In this document: positions 1 to 8,815 of the stretch, piece by piece
Layout of the letters: every line of letters starts with the position of its first letter
How positions within the stretch are numbered: position 1 is the first letter of the stretch
Assembly (NCBI RefSeq): GCF_000024865.1
Contig: NC_013595.1
Location: forward strand, 1,550,001-1,614,000
DNA length: 64,000 nt
Reading direction: 5' to 3'
Origin: Streptosporangium roseum DSM 43021
GTDB taxonomy: Bacteria; Actinomycetota; Actinomycetes; Streptosporangiales; Streptosporangiaceae
The notes under the pieces: model-generated
The model's input: only the letters and a program-made list of their open reading frames with translations
The model's database searches: none
Told to the model about the DNA's origin: nothing
Position numbers and translations under genes: made by a program

Positions 1-2994
1 CCCGTCGCGCTGGGACTCGCCGCCCTCGTCGCCGCCCCCGTACGGGCCCGGCTGCCGTTGCGCGCCGGCGTCGCCGTCCTCGCCGGGCTCAGCTTCGCCC
101 CGGTCGCGCTGTCGGGGGTGACCACCGCGGGCTCGTTCTGGCAGGTGCCCACCTACTGGCGTGAGGCCGTGGGCTGGCTCAACGCCAACGCGACGGATCA
201 GATGGTGCTGGTCGTGCCGGGGTCACGGCGCGGCGAGTACGACTGGGGCCGGCCCATCGACGAGCCGCTGCAGCCGCTGCTCGACGGCGTCCGCTGGGCG
301 GCGCACACGAACGTCCCGTGGGGCTCGCCGGGCATCGCCCGGCTCATGCAGGCCCTGGACGAGCGGTTCGGCGCGGGCAAGGGGTCGCTCGGGCTCGGCT
401 CGACGCTGCGCCGCATGGGGATCGGCTACGTCCTGGTCCGCAACGACCTCGACCGGGCCACGATCGGCGACGCCTGGCCCTCCAGGGTCCACGAGGCGCT
501 GGAGGAGACGCCGGGCCTGTCCAGGGTGCGCGGTTTCGGCCCCCAGGTCGGCCAGGAGCAGAGCACCATCGCGGCGACCTGGCTCGACCAGCCGTACGAC
601 GCCCTGGAGGTCTACCGGGTCGGCGGGACGCCCATGCGGGCCGGGACGCTGCCCGCCGGCCGCACGACGAGGGTCACCGGTGCGCCGGAGGCCGTGCTGA
701 CCCTCGCCGAGCAGGGGCTGCTGGACGACGACCGGCCGGTGGTGGTCGGTGACGACGCGGCGGCCTACGAGATACCGGCCGGGGACACGATCGTCACCGA
801 CACGCTCCGCCGCCGGGAGAACGTCTTCAGCGACCTGCGGCGCTCGGCCTCGGCCACCCTCACGGAGTCGGAGAACCCCCGCAGAGCGGCGGCGGCGGCC
901 GACCTGACCGACCCCGCGTGGGACCGGTACACCTCGACGGCCGAATACACCGGCATCGCCGGGCTGAGCGCCTCGTCCGCGGAGAGTTCGGCCGGCGCGC
1001 TGCCGGGGACCCGCGACCCGGGACGCCAGCCGTTCGCGGCGGTCGACGGGGACGCCCGGACGAGCTGGCGCTCCGACGGCTGGCGGGGCCCCGTCGGCGA
1101 GTGGTGGGAGATGCGCTTCACCGGGCCGCTCACGCTGCCGCACGTCACCGCGCGGTTCGAGCGCTCCGCCATCGGCCCGCCGGTCACCGAGGTCGCGGTG
1201 GAGACCGACTCCGGCACGGTGACCTCGGCGGTCACCTCGGCCGACACGCAGCGACTCCCGGTGCCGGAGGGGCCCACCTCCCGGATCCGGATCCGGGTCA
1301 CGAAGGTCGGCGGCGTGCAGGCGGGGCCGCTCGGCGGCCGCGTGGGACTGTCCGAAATTACGGTGCCGGGGGTACGGCCCGGCCGTACCATCTCGGTGCC
1401 GGGCGTCGGAGACGGCCGCGCCGTGACCACGGTGCTGACCGGCACCGCGGACCTCTCGCCCTGCGCGCGCGGATCCTTCGCCTGGGCCTGCGACGATCGC
1501 CTGGAGGTCCAGGGAGAGGACGGGTACGGCTTCGACCGCAAGGTGGCGACTCCGGAGACCGGCGAATGGGAGATCAGCGGCCGGGCCCTGCTCACCGACC
1601 CGGCGACGGCCGAGCGGCTGGTGACGCTGCCCGAGTCCTATCCCAAGGTGAGCGCCTCGTCCACGGCCGTCGACCATCCGGCCGTCCTCGGCCGCGCCGC
1701 CTTCGACGGCGACGACCGCACGATCTGGTACGCCGATCCCCTCGACCGGAGACCGGCGCTCACCGTCGACCTGGGACGGGAGAGGGCGATCTCCCGGATC
1801 AAGCTCCGCTTCCCCGACTCCTACCTCGGCCTGCCGCCGGTCCGTGTGACCGTCAGGACCGGCTCCGGCGCCGTCAGGTCCGGCTGGCCGGGCTCCGACG
1901 GCTGGCTGCGGATCGCCGAGGTCCGGGCCAGGAGCCTCAAGCTCGAATTCGAGACGACGGTCTCGCGGCCGCTCGAACTCGTCGAGGTCTCCATCCCCGG
2001 CGTCCCCGCCGTCGCCGACCTGGACACCTTCCCGCTCAAGCTGCCCTGCGGGTCCGGGCCCGCGCTGACCGTCGGCGGCAACGGCGTGCCCACCGAGATC
2101 GTCGAGGGCACGCTCGGTGACGTGCTCAACGGCCGGGAGGTCTCCTACCGCGCCTGCGAGCCCGTCGCGGTGGGGCCGGGCGGCGCCCGCGTCACCGCCG
2201 GGCACGAGGACCCGTTCCGCGTGCGGTCGGTGGTGATCAACGGCGACCGGGCCGGAGCGGCGCCGGTCACCATGGCGCCGGTCGACGTCGCCCGCTGGGA
2301 GGCAGGCACCCGGCAGGTCCGGGTCGCCACCTCCGAGGTCTCCTACCTCGTGGTGAACGAGAACTTCAACGACGGCTGGCGGGCCACCGCCGGAGGGCGG
2401 GAGCTCATCCCGGTCCGTCTCGACGGTTGGCGGCAGGCGTGGCTGCTGCCCGCCCGCCTCTCCGGCACGGTGACCATGCACTACACCCCGGACGACGCCT
2501 ATCGCACCGCGCTGCTGGCCGGCGCGGGTCTCGCCCTGGCCGTGGCGGCCCTGGCGCTCTGGCCGGCGCGGCGCCGGATCCGCTGGGCCCCCGCCCGTCC
2601 GGCCGCTCCGCGTTCGGCCCTGCTGGTCGCGCCGGTGCTCGGATTCTGGGCCGACGGCCTGACCGGCGTCGCCGTGGTCCTGCCGGCCTTGCTCCTCATG
2701 GTCTGGGCCGAGCGGGTGGCCAGGGCCAGATACATCGCGGAGGGAGGCGTCAAGGGGACCGTCACCGTCATCCGGTCCCCCTGGGCGCCCGCGGTGCTCG
2801 CCGCCGCCGCCGGTCTCGCGCTGGCCGCCGGCCTTCCGGAGCAGGTCGGCCAGTCGGCCACGCTCGCGGCGCTCGGCCTGCTGGCCTCGGGCTTGCCCGC
2901 GGCGGCACCCCGGCCCGACCTGAAGGAGCTCACACCTCCGCGAGCCGCGACCGCATCCGATTCCGGATCGACCCCGGAGTATTCATGGACCTGA
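1..2994 (+). CDS. AftD-like alpha-(1->3)-arabinofuranosyltransferase family protein, 5' truncated by window
   Basis: The frame is already open at base 1, so the N-terminal GT-C catalytic region lies outside the window and about 997 C-terminal residues are present. Two discoidin-like (F5/8 type C) carbohydrate-binding modules are visible: one near residues 340-420 with DGDARTSWRSDGW and one near 545-640 with FDGDDRTIWYADP. A further beta-rich domain and hydrophobic helices near residues 835-860, 875-905 and 930-970 follow. This layout matches the DUF3367/AftD family, membrane arabinosyltransferases that act on the outer face of the membrane in mycobacterial arabinan assembly. The stop overlaps the next start by 10 bases, so the two genes are probably translated together. 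Family assignment is good; the sugar donor and acceptor in this organism are not known. Confidence 0.8.
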   Translation, partial: PVALGLAALVAAPVRARLPLRAGVAVLAGLSFAPVALSGVTTAGSFWQVPTYWREAVGWLNANATDQMVLVVPGSRRGEYDWGRPIDEPLQPLLDGVRWAAHTNVPWGSPGIARLMQALDERFGAGKGSLGLGSTLRRMGIGYVLVRNDLDRATIGDAWPSRVHEALEETPGLSRVRGFGPQVGQEQSTIAATWLDQPYDALEVYRVGGTPMRAGTLPAGRTTRVTGAPEAVLTLAEQGLLDDDRPVVVGDDAAAYEIPAGDTIVTDTLRRRENVFSDLRRSASATLTESENPRRAAAAADLTDPAWDRYTSTAEYTGIAGLSASSAESSAGALPGTRDPGRQPFAAVDGDARTSWRSDGWRGPVGEWWEMRFTGPLTLPHVTARFERSAIGPPVTEVAVETDSGTVTSAVTSADTQRLPVPEGPTSRIRIRVTKVGGVQAGPLGGRVGLSEITVPGVRPGRTISVPGVGDGRAVTTVLTGTADLSPCARGSFAWACDDRLEVQGEDGYGFDRKVATPETGEWEISGRALLTDPATAERLVTLPESYPKVSASSTAVDHPAVLGRAAFDGDDRTIWYADPLDRRPALTVDLGRERAISRIKLRFPDSYLGLPPVRVTVRTGSGAVRSGWPGSDGWLRIAEVRARSLKLEFETTVSRPLELVEVSIPGVPAVADLDTFPLKLPCGSGPALTVGGNGVPTEIVEGTLGDVLNGREVSYRACEPVAVGPGGARVTAGHEDPFRVRSVVINGDRAGAAPVTMAPVDVARWEAGTRQVRVATSEVSYLVVNENFNDGWRATAGGRELIPVRLDGWRQAWLLPARLSGTVTMHYTPDDAYRTALLAGAGLALAVAALALWPARRRIRWAPARPAAPRSALLVAPVLGFWADGLTGVAVVLPALLLMVWAERVARARYIAEGGVKGTVTVIRSPWAPAVLAAAAGLALAAGLPEQVGQSATLAALGLLASGLPAAAPRPDLKELTPPRAATASDSGSTPEYSWT

Positions 2995-4775
2995 TCGAGA
3001 CACCGGAACGGGCGCGTCCGGGCAAGGGGGCGGTGTCGCGGTACGGCGGCGCGACCCTGCTCGCCGCGCTCGCCATGCTGCTGGTCCAGGCGGCGCTCAA
3101 GGCGGTGATCGTCGCCCAGGCCTTCTTCAAGGAGGACGACTTCGCCTACGCGGCCAGGTCGGTGGAGTCCGGGTTCGACCCCGTACGGCTGACGGAGCTC
3201 TACCTCGGGCAGTTCATGCCCGGGGGGTTCGCCGTCGACTGGGTCGTGACGCGGCTGGCGCCGTACGACTGGACGGTGGTGGCGGCGATCGTCGTGGCCG
3301 CGCACACGCTCGCCGGGCTCGCCGTCTACACCATGCTGGTCACGCTCTTCGGCCGGCGCCCGCTGATCCTCGCGCCGCTGGCGCTGTGGGCGCTCGCGCC
3401 CGCCTCCGTGCCCGTGCTCACCTGGTGGGCGGCCGCGCTGAACACCGTGCCGCTGCAGATCGCACTGCCGATGGCCGTCACCGCGCATGTGCGCCATCTG
3501 CGCACGGGTGGGGGCCGCCATGCCGCCGCCGCGCTCGGCTGGACGGTCCTGGGCATGCTCTTCTTCGTCAAGGCCGCCGTCATCCCCCTGCTGCTCGCCG
3601 CGCTCACCTGGGCCTACTTCGGGGGACTGCGCGGTCACGGGCGGGTGTGGCTCGCGCACGGGGCCACCCTCGCCGCGTTCGCCGGGTTCTACCTGGTGCG
3701 CTCCGCCGGCACCCCGGAGATCGGCGGGCTCCCCACGCTCTCCGACGGGCTGGGCTTCGTGGGGAACCTGTTCGGCCGTACGCTCCTGACCACGGCGCTG
3801 GGCGGCCCGTGGACCTGGTTCGCCGGGCCGGACCGGGCGCTCGCCGCGCCCCCCTGGGGGCTGGTCGCGCTGTCGGCGCTGGTCGTGGCGGGGCTCTTCT
3901 GGGTGACGCTGCGCCACCGGCGCCGCGCCCTGGCGGCCTGGGCGATCCTGCTGGGCTGGGTGCTGCTGGCGGACGTGCCGCCGCCGCTGTACGGGCGCGT
4001 CTACCTGGTGGGCGGCTTCCTCGGCATGGACACCCGCTACATCGCCGACGCCCTGCCGGTCGCGGCCATGGTGGCCGGGCTCCTCACGCTGCCGCTCCTC
4101 GGCGAGACCGCCCCCTACCGGCGGCCGCTGCCCAGGGCGGAGGTCGTGTACGCGGCGGGCGGCGTGGTCGTCGGCGGGTTCACGGTGGCCTCGCTCGTCT
4201 CCCTGAACGCCTTCCTCGGGCATCTCGGCGCCCCCGACAAGTCCGCCTACCTCGCCGCCGCACGCGAGGCGCTGTCCACCGTGGACCGGCACAGAGTGAT
4301 CTTCGATTCCGCCGTGCCCGGCTTCATGCTCTCTTCCGGCTACGGCGAGTACGGCCGCACCTCGCGGTTGCTGTCACCGCTGGCGGACGAGGAGCGGCGG
4401 CGGCTGATGCGCACGCCGCCGCCGGCGACGGACGGGCTGGTGTTCGACGGGGAGGGCCGGCTCCGGCCGGTGGACGTCGACGGCGCCAAGCAGGATCCGC
4501 CCGGCGGCTGCTGGCCGCGCGAGCAGGGGCGGATCACGGTGCCCCTTCCCGGAGCCGGCGAGCTGGCCCGGCTGGGCACCTGGACCTCGGGCCGGACCGA
4601 GGTCGGAGTGCTCGCCGGGGCGGACAAGCACAGGATCGCGCTGCCCCCGGGGCTCAGCCAGCTCTACCTGCCGCTCCCGGAGGGGACACGGCAGATCGAG
4701 ATCATCGGCATCGCCTCCGACGCCAAGGTGTGCATGGGTGACGTCAAGGTCGGAAAGGCCGTCCCATCGCCATGA
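2985..4775 (+). CDS. Polytopic membrane protein, GT-C glycosyltransferase-like
   Basis: About 596 residues. The chosen ATG sits inside the end of the AftD-like gene. A first membrane helix is followed near residues 47-52 by FFKEDDF, an acidic pair placed in the first extracytoplasmic loop like the catalytic motif of GT-C enzymes using polyprenyl-phosphate sugars. Roughly ten more hydrophobic helices follow to about residue 420, and then a soluble, probably extracytoplasmic domain of about 170 residues. The acidic motif and the neighbours suggest a role in building or moving a surface glycan. The ATGA overlap with the next gene supports one operon. I do not recognise a named orthologue; it could be a non-catalytic membrane partner of the AftD-like enzyme. 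Confidence 0.75.
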   Translation: MDLIETPERARPGKGAVSRYGGATLLAALAMLLVQAALKAVIVAQAFFKEDDFAYAARSVESGFDPVRLTELYLGQFMPGGFAVDWVVTRLAPYDWTVVAAIVVAAHTLAGLAVYTMLVTLFGRRPLILAPLALWALAPASVPVLTWWAAALNTVPLQIALPMAVTAHVRHLRTGGGRHAAAALGWTVLGMLFFVKAAVIPLLLAALTWAYFGGLRGHGRVWLAHGATLAAFAGFYLVRSAGTPEIGGLPTLSDGLGFVGNLFGRTLLTTALGGPWTWFAGPDRALAAPPWGLVALSALVVAGLFWVTLRHRRRALAAWAILLGWVLLADVPPPLYGRVYLVGGFLGMDTRYIADALPVAAMVAGLLTLPLLGETAPYRRPLPRAEVVYAAGGVVVGGFTVASLVSLNAFLGHLGAPDKSAYLAAAREALSTVDRHRVIFDSAVPGFMLSSGYGEYGRTSRLLSPLADEERRRLMRTPPPATDGLVFDGEGRLRPVDVDGAKQDPPGGCWPREQGRITVPLPGAGELARLGTWTSGRTEVGVLAGADKHRIALPPGLSQLYLPLPEGTRQIEIIGIASDAKVCMGDVKVGKAVPSP

Positions 4776-5815
4776 GGACCCCGCACGGCAGGCAGGTCAC
4801 GCTGGTCGCCGCCGGCTCGTTCGCGCTGATCCTGGCGGCGCTGCTCCGCCTGTACGTCTACCCGCACAGCGCGCTCCACCCGCGCGAGCCGTACCCCGCG
4901 ACGGTCCACCTGAGCGCGGCCGGGGCCACCTACTTCGACTGGGCCACCCTCCGGCTCCGGGTGGGCGAGCCGGTCTACCGGACCGCCATCCTGCAGGCCG
5001 ACCCCTTCGCCGGGGACGGCGACACCGCGGTCTGGACGGAGTTGACCACCACCAACGACCGCTCCGGGGCGCGGATCGACTACCAGGAACGGAAGGTCGG
5101 CTTCGACCGGCGCACCGGCGTCAGCAGGAGCTGCTGCGAGGAGTACGTCGGCGCCCGCCGCGGGGTCCGGCAGGCGGGCCTCGCCTTCCGGTGGCCGATC
5201 GACGCCCGGCCGGTCGCCTATCCCTTCTTCGACCCCGTCACGCTGCGGGAGACCCGGATGCGCTACACCGGCGAGCAGACGGTGCGCGGGCTGCGCGTCC
5301 ACCGCTACGAGCAGGACACGGCGCCGGTCAGGATGGAGGACGTGGCGGATCCGCTCCCGGGGCGGATCCTCGGGCTTCCCGGGAGCGCCGTGCGGGTCGC
5401 CAGGTTCGCGGAGACCTCCCGCGTCTACTGGGTCGAGCCCCGCAGCGGGCTGCCGATCCGGGTCGAGGAGCACATCCGCCAGACCCTGCGCACCGCCGAC
5501 GACCAGGAGCGGCTGGTCGTCCTCGACGCGACGTTCCGTACGGCGGAGCAGGACGTCGAGCTGTTCGCCGCCGTCGCCGGGGACTTCGCGGCCTGGGCGC
5601 GGGCGGTCGAGACGACCGCCCCGGCGGTTCTGGCCGGGCTCGGGGCGGTCATGCTGGCGGCGAGTGCCCTGCCGGGCCGGCGCCGGCGCTCAGCGGCGGC
5701 GCAGGACGAGCAGGAGGTTCCAGGTGACGATCTCCCGGAGGCCGGGGATCCTGATCACGGCGCCGGCCCAGCCCGGGTGGTAGCGGGGCAGGGCGTCGAC
5801 GACGTCGACCGCTGA
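4772..5815 (+). CDS. DUF3068 (PorA family) membrane-anchored protein
   Basis: 347 residues. An N-terminal membrane anchor (about residues 8-26), a large extracytoplasmic domain with a conserved CysCys pair in SRSCCEEYVG, and a C-terminal helix (about 283-303) match DUF3068, the family Pfam calls PorA. A paralogue lies at 7819. It starts within the previous stop (ATGA), so it is the third gene of an envelope operon. The last 42 residues are hydrophilic, unlike the paralogue, which stops soon after its helix. They are encoded antisense to the end of the convergent methyltransferase, so the tail is probably run-on coding past the ancestral stop. Actual pore activity is not established for this family outside corynebacteria. 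Confidence 0.85.
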   Translation: MRTPHGRQVTLVAAGSFALILAALLRLYVYPHSALHPREPYPATVHLSAAGATYFDWATLRLRVGEPVYRTAILQADPFAGDGDTAVWTELTTTNDRSGARIDYQERKVGFDRRTGVSRSCCEEYVGARRGVRQAGLAFRWPIDARPVAYPFFDPVTLRETRMRYTGEQTVRGLRVHRYEQDTAPVRMEDVADPLPGRILGLPGSAVRVARFAETSRVYWVEPRSGLPIRVEEHIRQTLRTADDQERLVVLDATFRTAEQDVELFAAVAGDFAAWARAVETTAPAVLAGLGAVMLAASALPGRRRRSAAAQDEQEVPGDDLPEAGDPDHGAGPARVVAGQGVDDVDR

Positions 5816-6457
5816 GCACGTCCTGGCCCAGCGCAGCGCGTCGCCCACCGAGACGGCGTACATGCTCTCGCCGTAGACGTTCTTGGGCTGCCTGCCGTGC
5901 AGCCGCCGGTAGCGCCGCGCCGCCCGGTGGCCGCCCAGGTAGTGCCAGGGGGAGGTCTCGTGACCGCCCCAGGGGGAGAGCCAGTTGGTGAACGACAGGT
6001 AGATCAGGCCGCCCGGCCGGGTGACCCGGGCCATCTCGCCGGTCATCCGCCACGGGTCGGGCACGTGCTCCAGCACGTTGGAGGAGAAGCAGACGTCGAC
6101 CGAGCCGTCGCGGAGGGGGAGGTCCAGGGCGCTGCCCAGCACCGCGCCCCGCGGGGGAGAACCGTCCCGCATGCTCATCTCGCCCGCGTCGCAGTCGACG
6201 CACACCGGCCGCGCCCCCGCCCGGCGCAGGGCGTCGGCGAAGTATCCCGGGCCGCCGCCCACGTCCAGGACGAGCCTGCCGTCGAGCGGGGTGTAGGCGC
6301 CCAACTGGGCGACCGTGTCGGCGGCCAGCAGCCCGTAGAAGAAGTCAGGGTCGGTCTGCTCCTTGCGGAAGGCGCTGAACAGGCGTATCGAGCGGCGCAG
6401 GTCCGCGCGGAACGGGCCGGGAAGCTCCGCCGGCTTCCCTGACGAGGTGCTGGTCAT
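5690..6457 (-). CDS. SAM-dependent methyltransferase (class I)
   Basis: 255 residues. Motif I VLDVGGGPGYFADAL and the post-motif FSSNVLEHVPDP identify a Methyltransf_11-type class I fold acting on a small molecule or glycolipid. There is no membrane segment. Its ATG overlaps the stop of the upstream acyltransferase (ATGA), so the two are translationally coupled and may decorate the same surface lipid or glycan. Its last 126 bases overlap, tail to tail, the end of the DUF3068 gene. The substrate cannot be read from sequence. A start further upstream is ruled out because the frame then runs into the acyltransferase gene. Confidence 0.85.
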   Translation of the reverse strand: MTSTSSGKPAELPGPFRADLRRSIRLFSAFRKEQTDPDFFYGLLAADTVAQLGAYTPLDGRLVLDVGGGPGYFADALRRAGARPVCVDCDAGEMSMRDGSPPRGAVLGSALDLPLRDGSVDVCFSSNVLEHVPDPWRMTGEMARVTRPGGLIYLSFTNWLSPWGGHETSPWHYLGGHRAARRYRRLHGRQPKNVYGESMYAVSVGDALRWARTCSAVDVVDALPRYHPGWAGAVIRIPGLREIVTWNLLLVLRRR

Positions 6458-7701
6458 CGGTCGGAGATCCTCACTGCCGAAGGTCGCTCTACTGCGCGGG
6501 TGACCGGGCGACGGCGCGAGCCGAGCCGGCGGGCCGGTTCCTCGACGAACCGGTAGGTCAGGTCGGCCAGCGCGACCGTTAGGAGGGTCACGGCCACCAG
6601 GTTGATCGGGAAGTTGCCGCTCCAGGGCCGCTGGCCGGTCGTCTCGTACCAGAGGAACAGCACGACGAACTGCCACAGGAAGACGCCGTAGGAGATCCTG
6701 CCGAGGTAACGCATGATCCGGCTGCCGAGGAAGGAGCGCAGCGACGTCTCCCGGCCGGCCGGCAGCGCGACCGGCGCCACCAGGCACAGCGCCACGATCG
6801 AGTACAGGACCAGTTCGAACAGGCCGGTCCAGAGAGTCTCCAGCCCCAGGAAGCGCACCCCGGTCACCGGTGAGGCGGCGAAGGCGAAGGTGAGGGCGGC
6901 CACCAGCCAGCACGACCCCCAGGAGGCCGTGATCGTGCGGGCCGCCCGCGCGGCGGGTCCCTCCGGCTCGGCGCGTGCCCAGAGCGTCAGCACGGCCAGC
7001 GCCATCCCGCCGGCGAAGTAGATCAGCGAGCGGGGGAGCCAGATGTTCAGGTGCGGCTGGTAGACGGGGACGAACGAGAACACGGTCCAGATGTAGGAGA
7101 TCGAGGCCGGCGCCGCCAGCCCGGCGAGCAGCCGGCGGGCCCGCGCGACGGGATCCGGCCCCGCCCCGCGCGCGTACCGGTCCAGGGCTAGGGCCATGAG
7201 GGGGAGCGTGAGATAGAAGCTCGCCTCCACCGACAGGCTCCACATCTGGGCGAGTCCCTTGGGGCCGAGCCCGAACCACCAGGGGTCGGGATTGTAGTTC
7301 TGGCCCAGCAGGAGCAGGTAGAGCCAGGTGGCCGCGTCCGTCACGTGATCGCGTGACCAGACGAGGACGGCGACCACGACGACCAGCCAGTAGGCGGGGA
7401 GAATCCGCAGGCCACGCTTGCGGAGGTAGGTGCGGGTGCGCGGCGCGGGCGCGCCGGACATCGTGGCCGCGGCGAAGGGGCGGTAGAGCAGCATTCCGGA
7501 CAGGATGAAAAAGATCGGAACGCCGACGTCCCCCCGGGACAGCAGCGCTCCGCCGAAGCCCTCCTTGAGCGCCTCGCCCGACTCCATGGCCACGTGGTAC
7601 AGCAGGACGACGAAGGCGGCGACGGCGCGCATGCCGTCGAGCGCGTCCTGGTGGCCGTCGACCGCAGGAGACGCCGTTGAGGTAGAACTTGTTTCGGTCA
7701 C
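6454..7701 (-). CDS. Acyltransferase family 3 integral membrane protein
   Basis: About 415 residues from the GTG at 7701, which has a GAGGG-type ribosome site 12 bases upstream; an ATG at 7746 in the same frame would add 15 unlikely residues. The acyltransferase-3 fold is clear: DGMRAVAAFVVLLYH carries the conserved first-helix Arg and His, followed by FFILSGMLLYRPF and about ten membrane helices with GRISYGVFLWQF near the end. Members O-acylate sugars or lipids at the membrane. Coupled to the methyltransferase, it probably modifies an envelope glycoconjugate made by the neighbouring glycosyltransferase genes. The acyl donor and acceptor are unknown. Confidence 0.88.
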   Translation of the reverse strand: MTETSSTSTASPAVDGHQDALDGMRAVAAFVVLLYHVAMESGEALKEGFGGALLSRGDVGVPIFFILSGMLLYRPFAAATMSGAPAPRTRTYLRKRGLRILPAYWLVVVVAVLVWSRDHVTDAATWLYLLLLGQNYNPDPWWFGLGPKGLAQMWSLSVEASFYLTLPLMALALDRYARGAGPDPVARARRLLAGLAAPASISYIWTVFSFVPVYQPHLNIWLPRSLIYFAGGMALAVLTLWARAEPEGPAARAARTITASWGSCWLVAALTFAFAASPVTGVRFLGLETLWTGLFELVLYSIVALCLVAPVALPAGRETSLRSFLGSRIMRYLGRISYGVFLWQFVVLFLWYETTGQRPWSGNFPINLVAVTLLTVALADLTYRFVEEPARRLGSRRRPVTRAVERPSAVRISDR

Positions 7702-7818
7702 GTTTGCGCATCCCTCGGTGACGCACGTCACTGGCCGCACTAACATACCGGCCAGTAGCTAGTTGATTCAGTACATATCGCCCCTTGATTTCCTGCATAG
7801 AGGGTCCTGGGAGGATCG

Positions 7819-8736
7819 ATGCGCCGGGTCGTCGGAGTAGTCCTGTTAGCCGTCGGGGCGTTTCTCATCGTGCTGGCGCCGCTCGTGCGGTTCCAGATCG
7901 GTGGCAGCCTGATCGCGGCTCCGGCCGCGCAGTACGGGATCTCCAAACTGACAGCGGAGGGGGCCCAGTACTTCAGCGCCAGGGATCTCAAGGTGATGAC
8001 CGGAGACCTCGGCATCACCGTCACCACGCGCGGAGACGTGTCCCAGGCCCAGGGCGACCGGGTCGTGTGGGACGAGGTCACCTCGGTGAACGACGTGACC
8101 AACGAGAACCCCATGATCGCGCTGAACGAGCGGCGCAGCGCCTTCAACAAGTACACCGGCGAGGGCGTCAACTGCTGCGCGGTGAACATCGACAAGAAGC
8201 CCAGCAAGCTTGAGGGGCAGATCTACAAGTTCCCCTTCGACGTCGAGAAGACGACCTACAAGGTCTTCAACGCCACCGCCGGCATGGCGTTCGACGCGAA
8301 GTTCGTCGGCGAGGAGAACGTCAACGGCCTGACCGCCTACAAGTTCGAGCAGATAGCGCCTTCGACGAAGACCGAGACCCGGACCGCCCCCGCCTCGATC
8401 ATGGGGGTTGCGGACACGACGGGCGACGTCCAGGTGGACCGGTTCTACGAAGGCAAGAACACGTACTGGATCGAGCCCACGACCGGCTCGCCGGTCAAGC
8501 AGGAGCAGCAGCGCCACGACGTCCTGAAGACCCAGGACGGCGCCCACAGCATCATCGCCTTCGCGGCGACTGCCAAGATGACCCCGGAGACGGTCAACGA
8601 GCTGGTGGAGAACGCCACCGAGGGAAAGAGCCAGATCACCATGCTCAAGGTGACGATCCCGCTCGTCCTGCTGCTGGTCGGCGCCCTCCTGCTGGTCGCC
8701 GGGTTCGTCGTGACCCGGGGCGGCGGCAGGTCCTGA
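7819..8736 (+). CDS. DUF3068 (PorA family) membrane-anchored protein, second copy
   Basis: 305 residues, started by ATG after a strong GGAGG. It has an N-terminal helix (about residues 5-22), an ectodomain with the conserved CysCys pair in EGVNCCAVNI and a C-terminal membrane helix near residues 276-297. It is similar in plan to the protein at 4772, sharing Y-F-x-W/A, W-(D/T)-E-(L/V)-T and W-I/V-E-P blocks. It is transcribed divergently from the acyltransferase across a 117-base gap. It probably sits in the cytoplasmic membrane with the ectodomain outside. The molecular role is unknown; co-location with AftD-like and acyltransferase genes suggests envelope assembly. Confidence 0.87.
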   Translation: MRRVVGVVLLAVGAFLIVLAPLVRFQIGGSLIAAPAAQYGISKLTAEGAQYFSARDLKVMTGDLGITVTTRGDVSQAQGDRVVWDEVTSVNDVTNENPMIALNERRSAFNKYTGEGVNCCAVNIDKKPSKLEGQIYKFPFDVEKTTYKVFNATAGMAFDAKFVGEENVNGLTAYKFEQIAPSTKTETRTAPASIMGVADTTGDVQVDRFYEGKNTYWIEPTTGSPVKQEQQRHDVLKTQDGAHSIIAFAATAKMTPETVNELVENATEGKSQITMLKVTIPLVLLLVGALLLVAGFVVTRGGGRS

Positions 8737-8761
8737 CCGGGCCCGGCGGCACCGACGAAAT

Positions 8762-8784
8762 GTTCTAGACTAGAACGCGTTGCA
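8762..8784 (+). promoter_or_regulatory. KstR-like operator overlapping a CTAGAAC palindrome
   Basis: Bases 8771-8784 read TAGAACGCGTTGCA, an exact match to the KstR consensus TnnAACnnGTTnnA described for mycobacterial cholesterol genes. It overlaps a perfect inverted repeat at 8762-8776 (GTTCTAG-A-CTAGAAC). Both lie 32-54 bases before the nitronate monooxygenase start, where a repressor could block transcription. The match is seen directly; binding by a KstR homologue is inferred, and no kstR gene is in the window. Confidence 0.55.
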
Positions 8785-8815
8785 GTTTGCTGGGCGCGGG
8801 CCGTACCGTGGGCGC

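Noticed and set aside
223..2481. Long minus-strand open frame opposite the AftD-like gene
   Set aside because: Low-complexity Arg/Gly/Pro/Asp-rich translation with no motif; explained by GC-skewed codons of the real gene.
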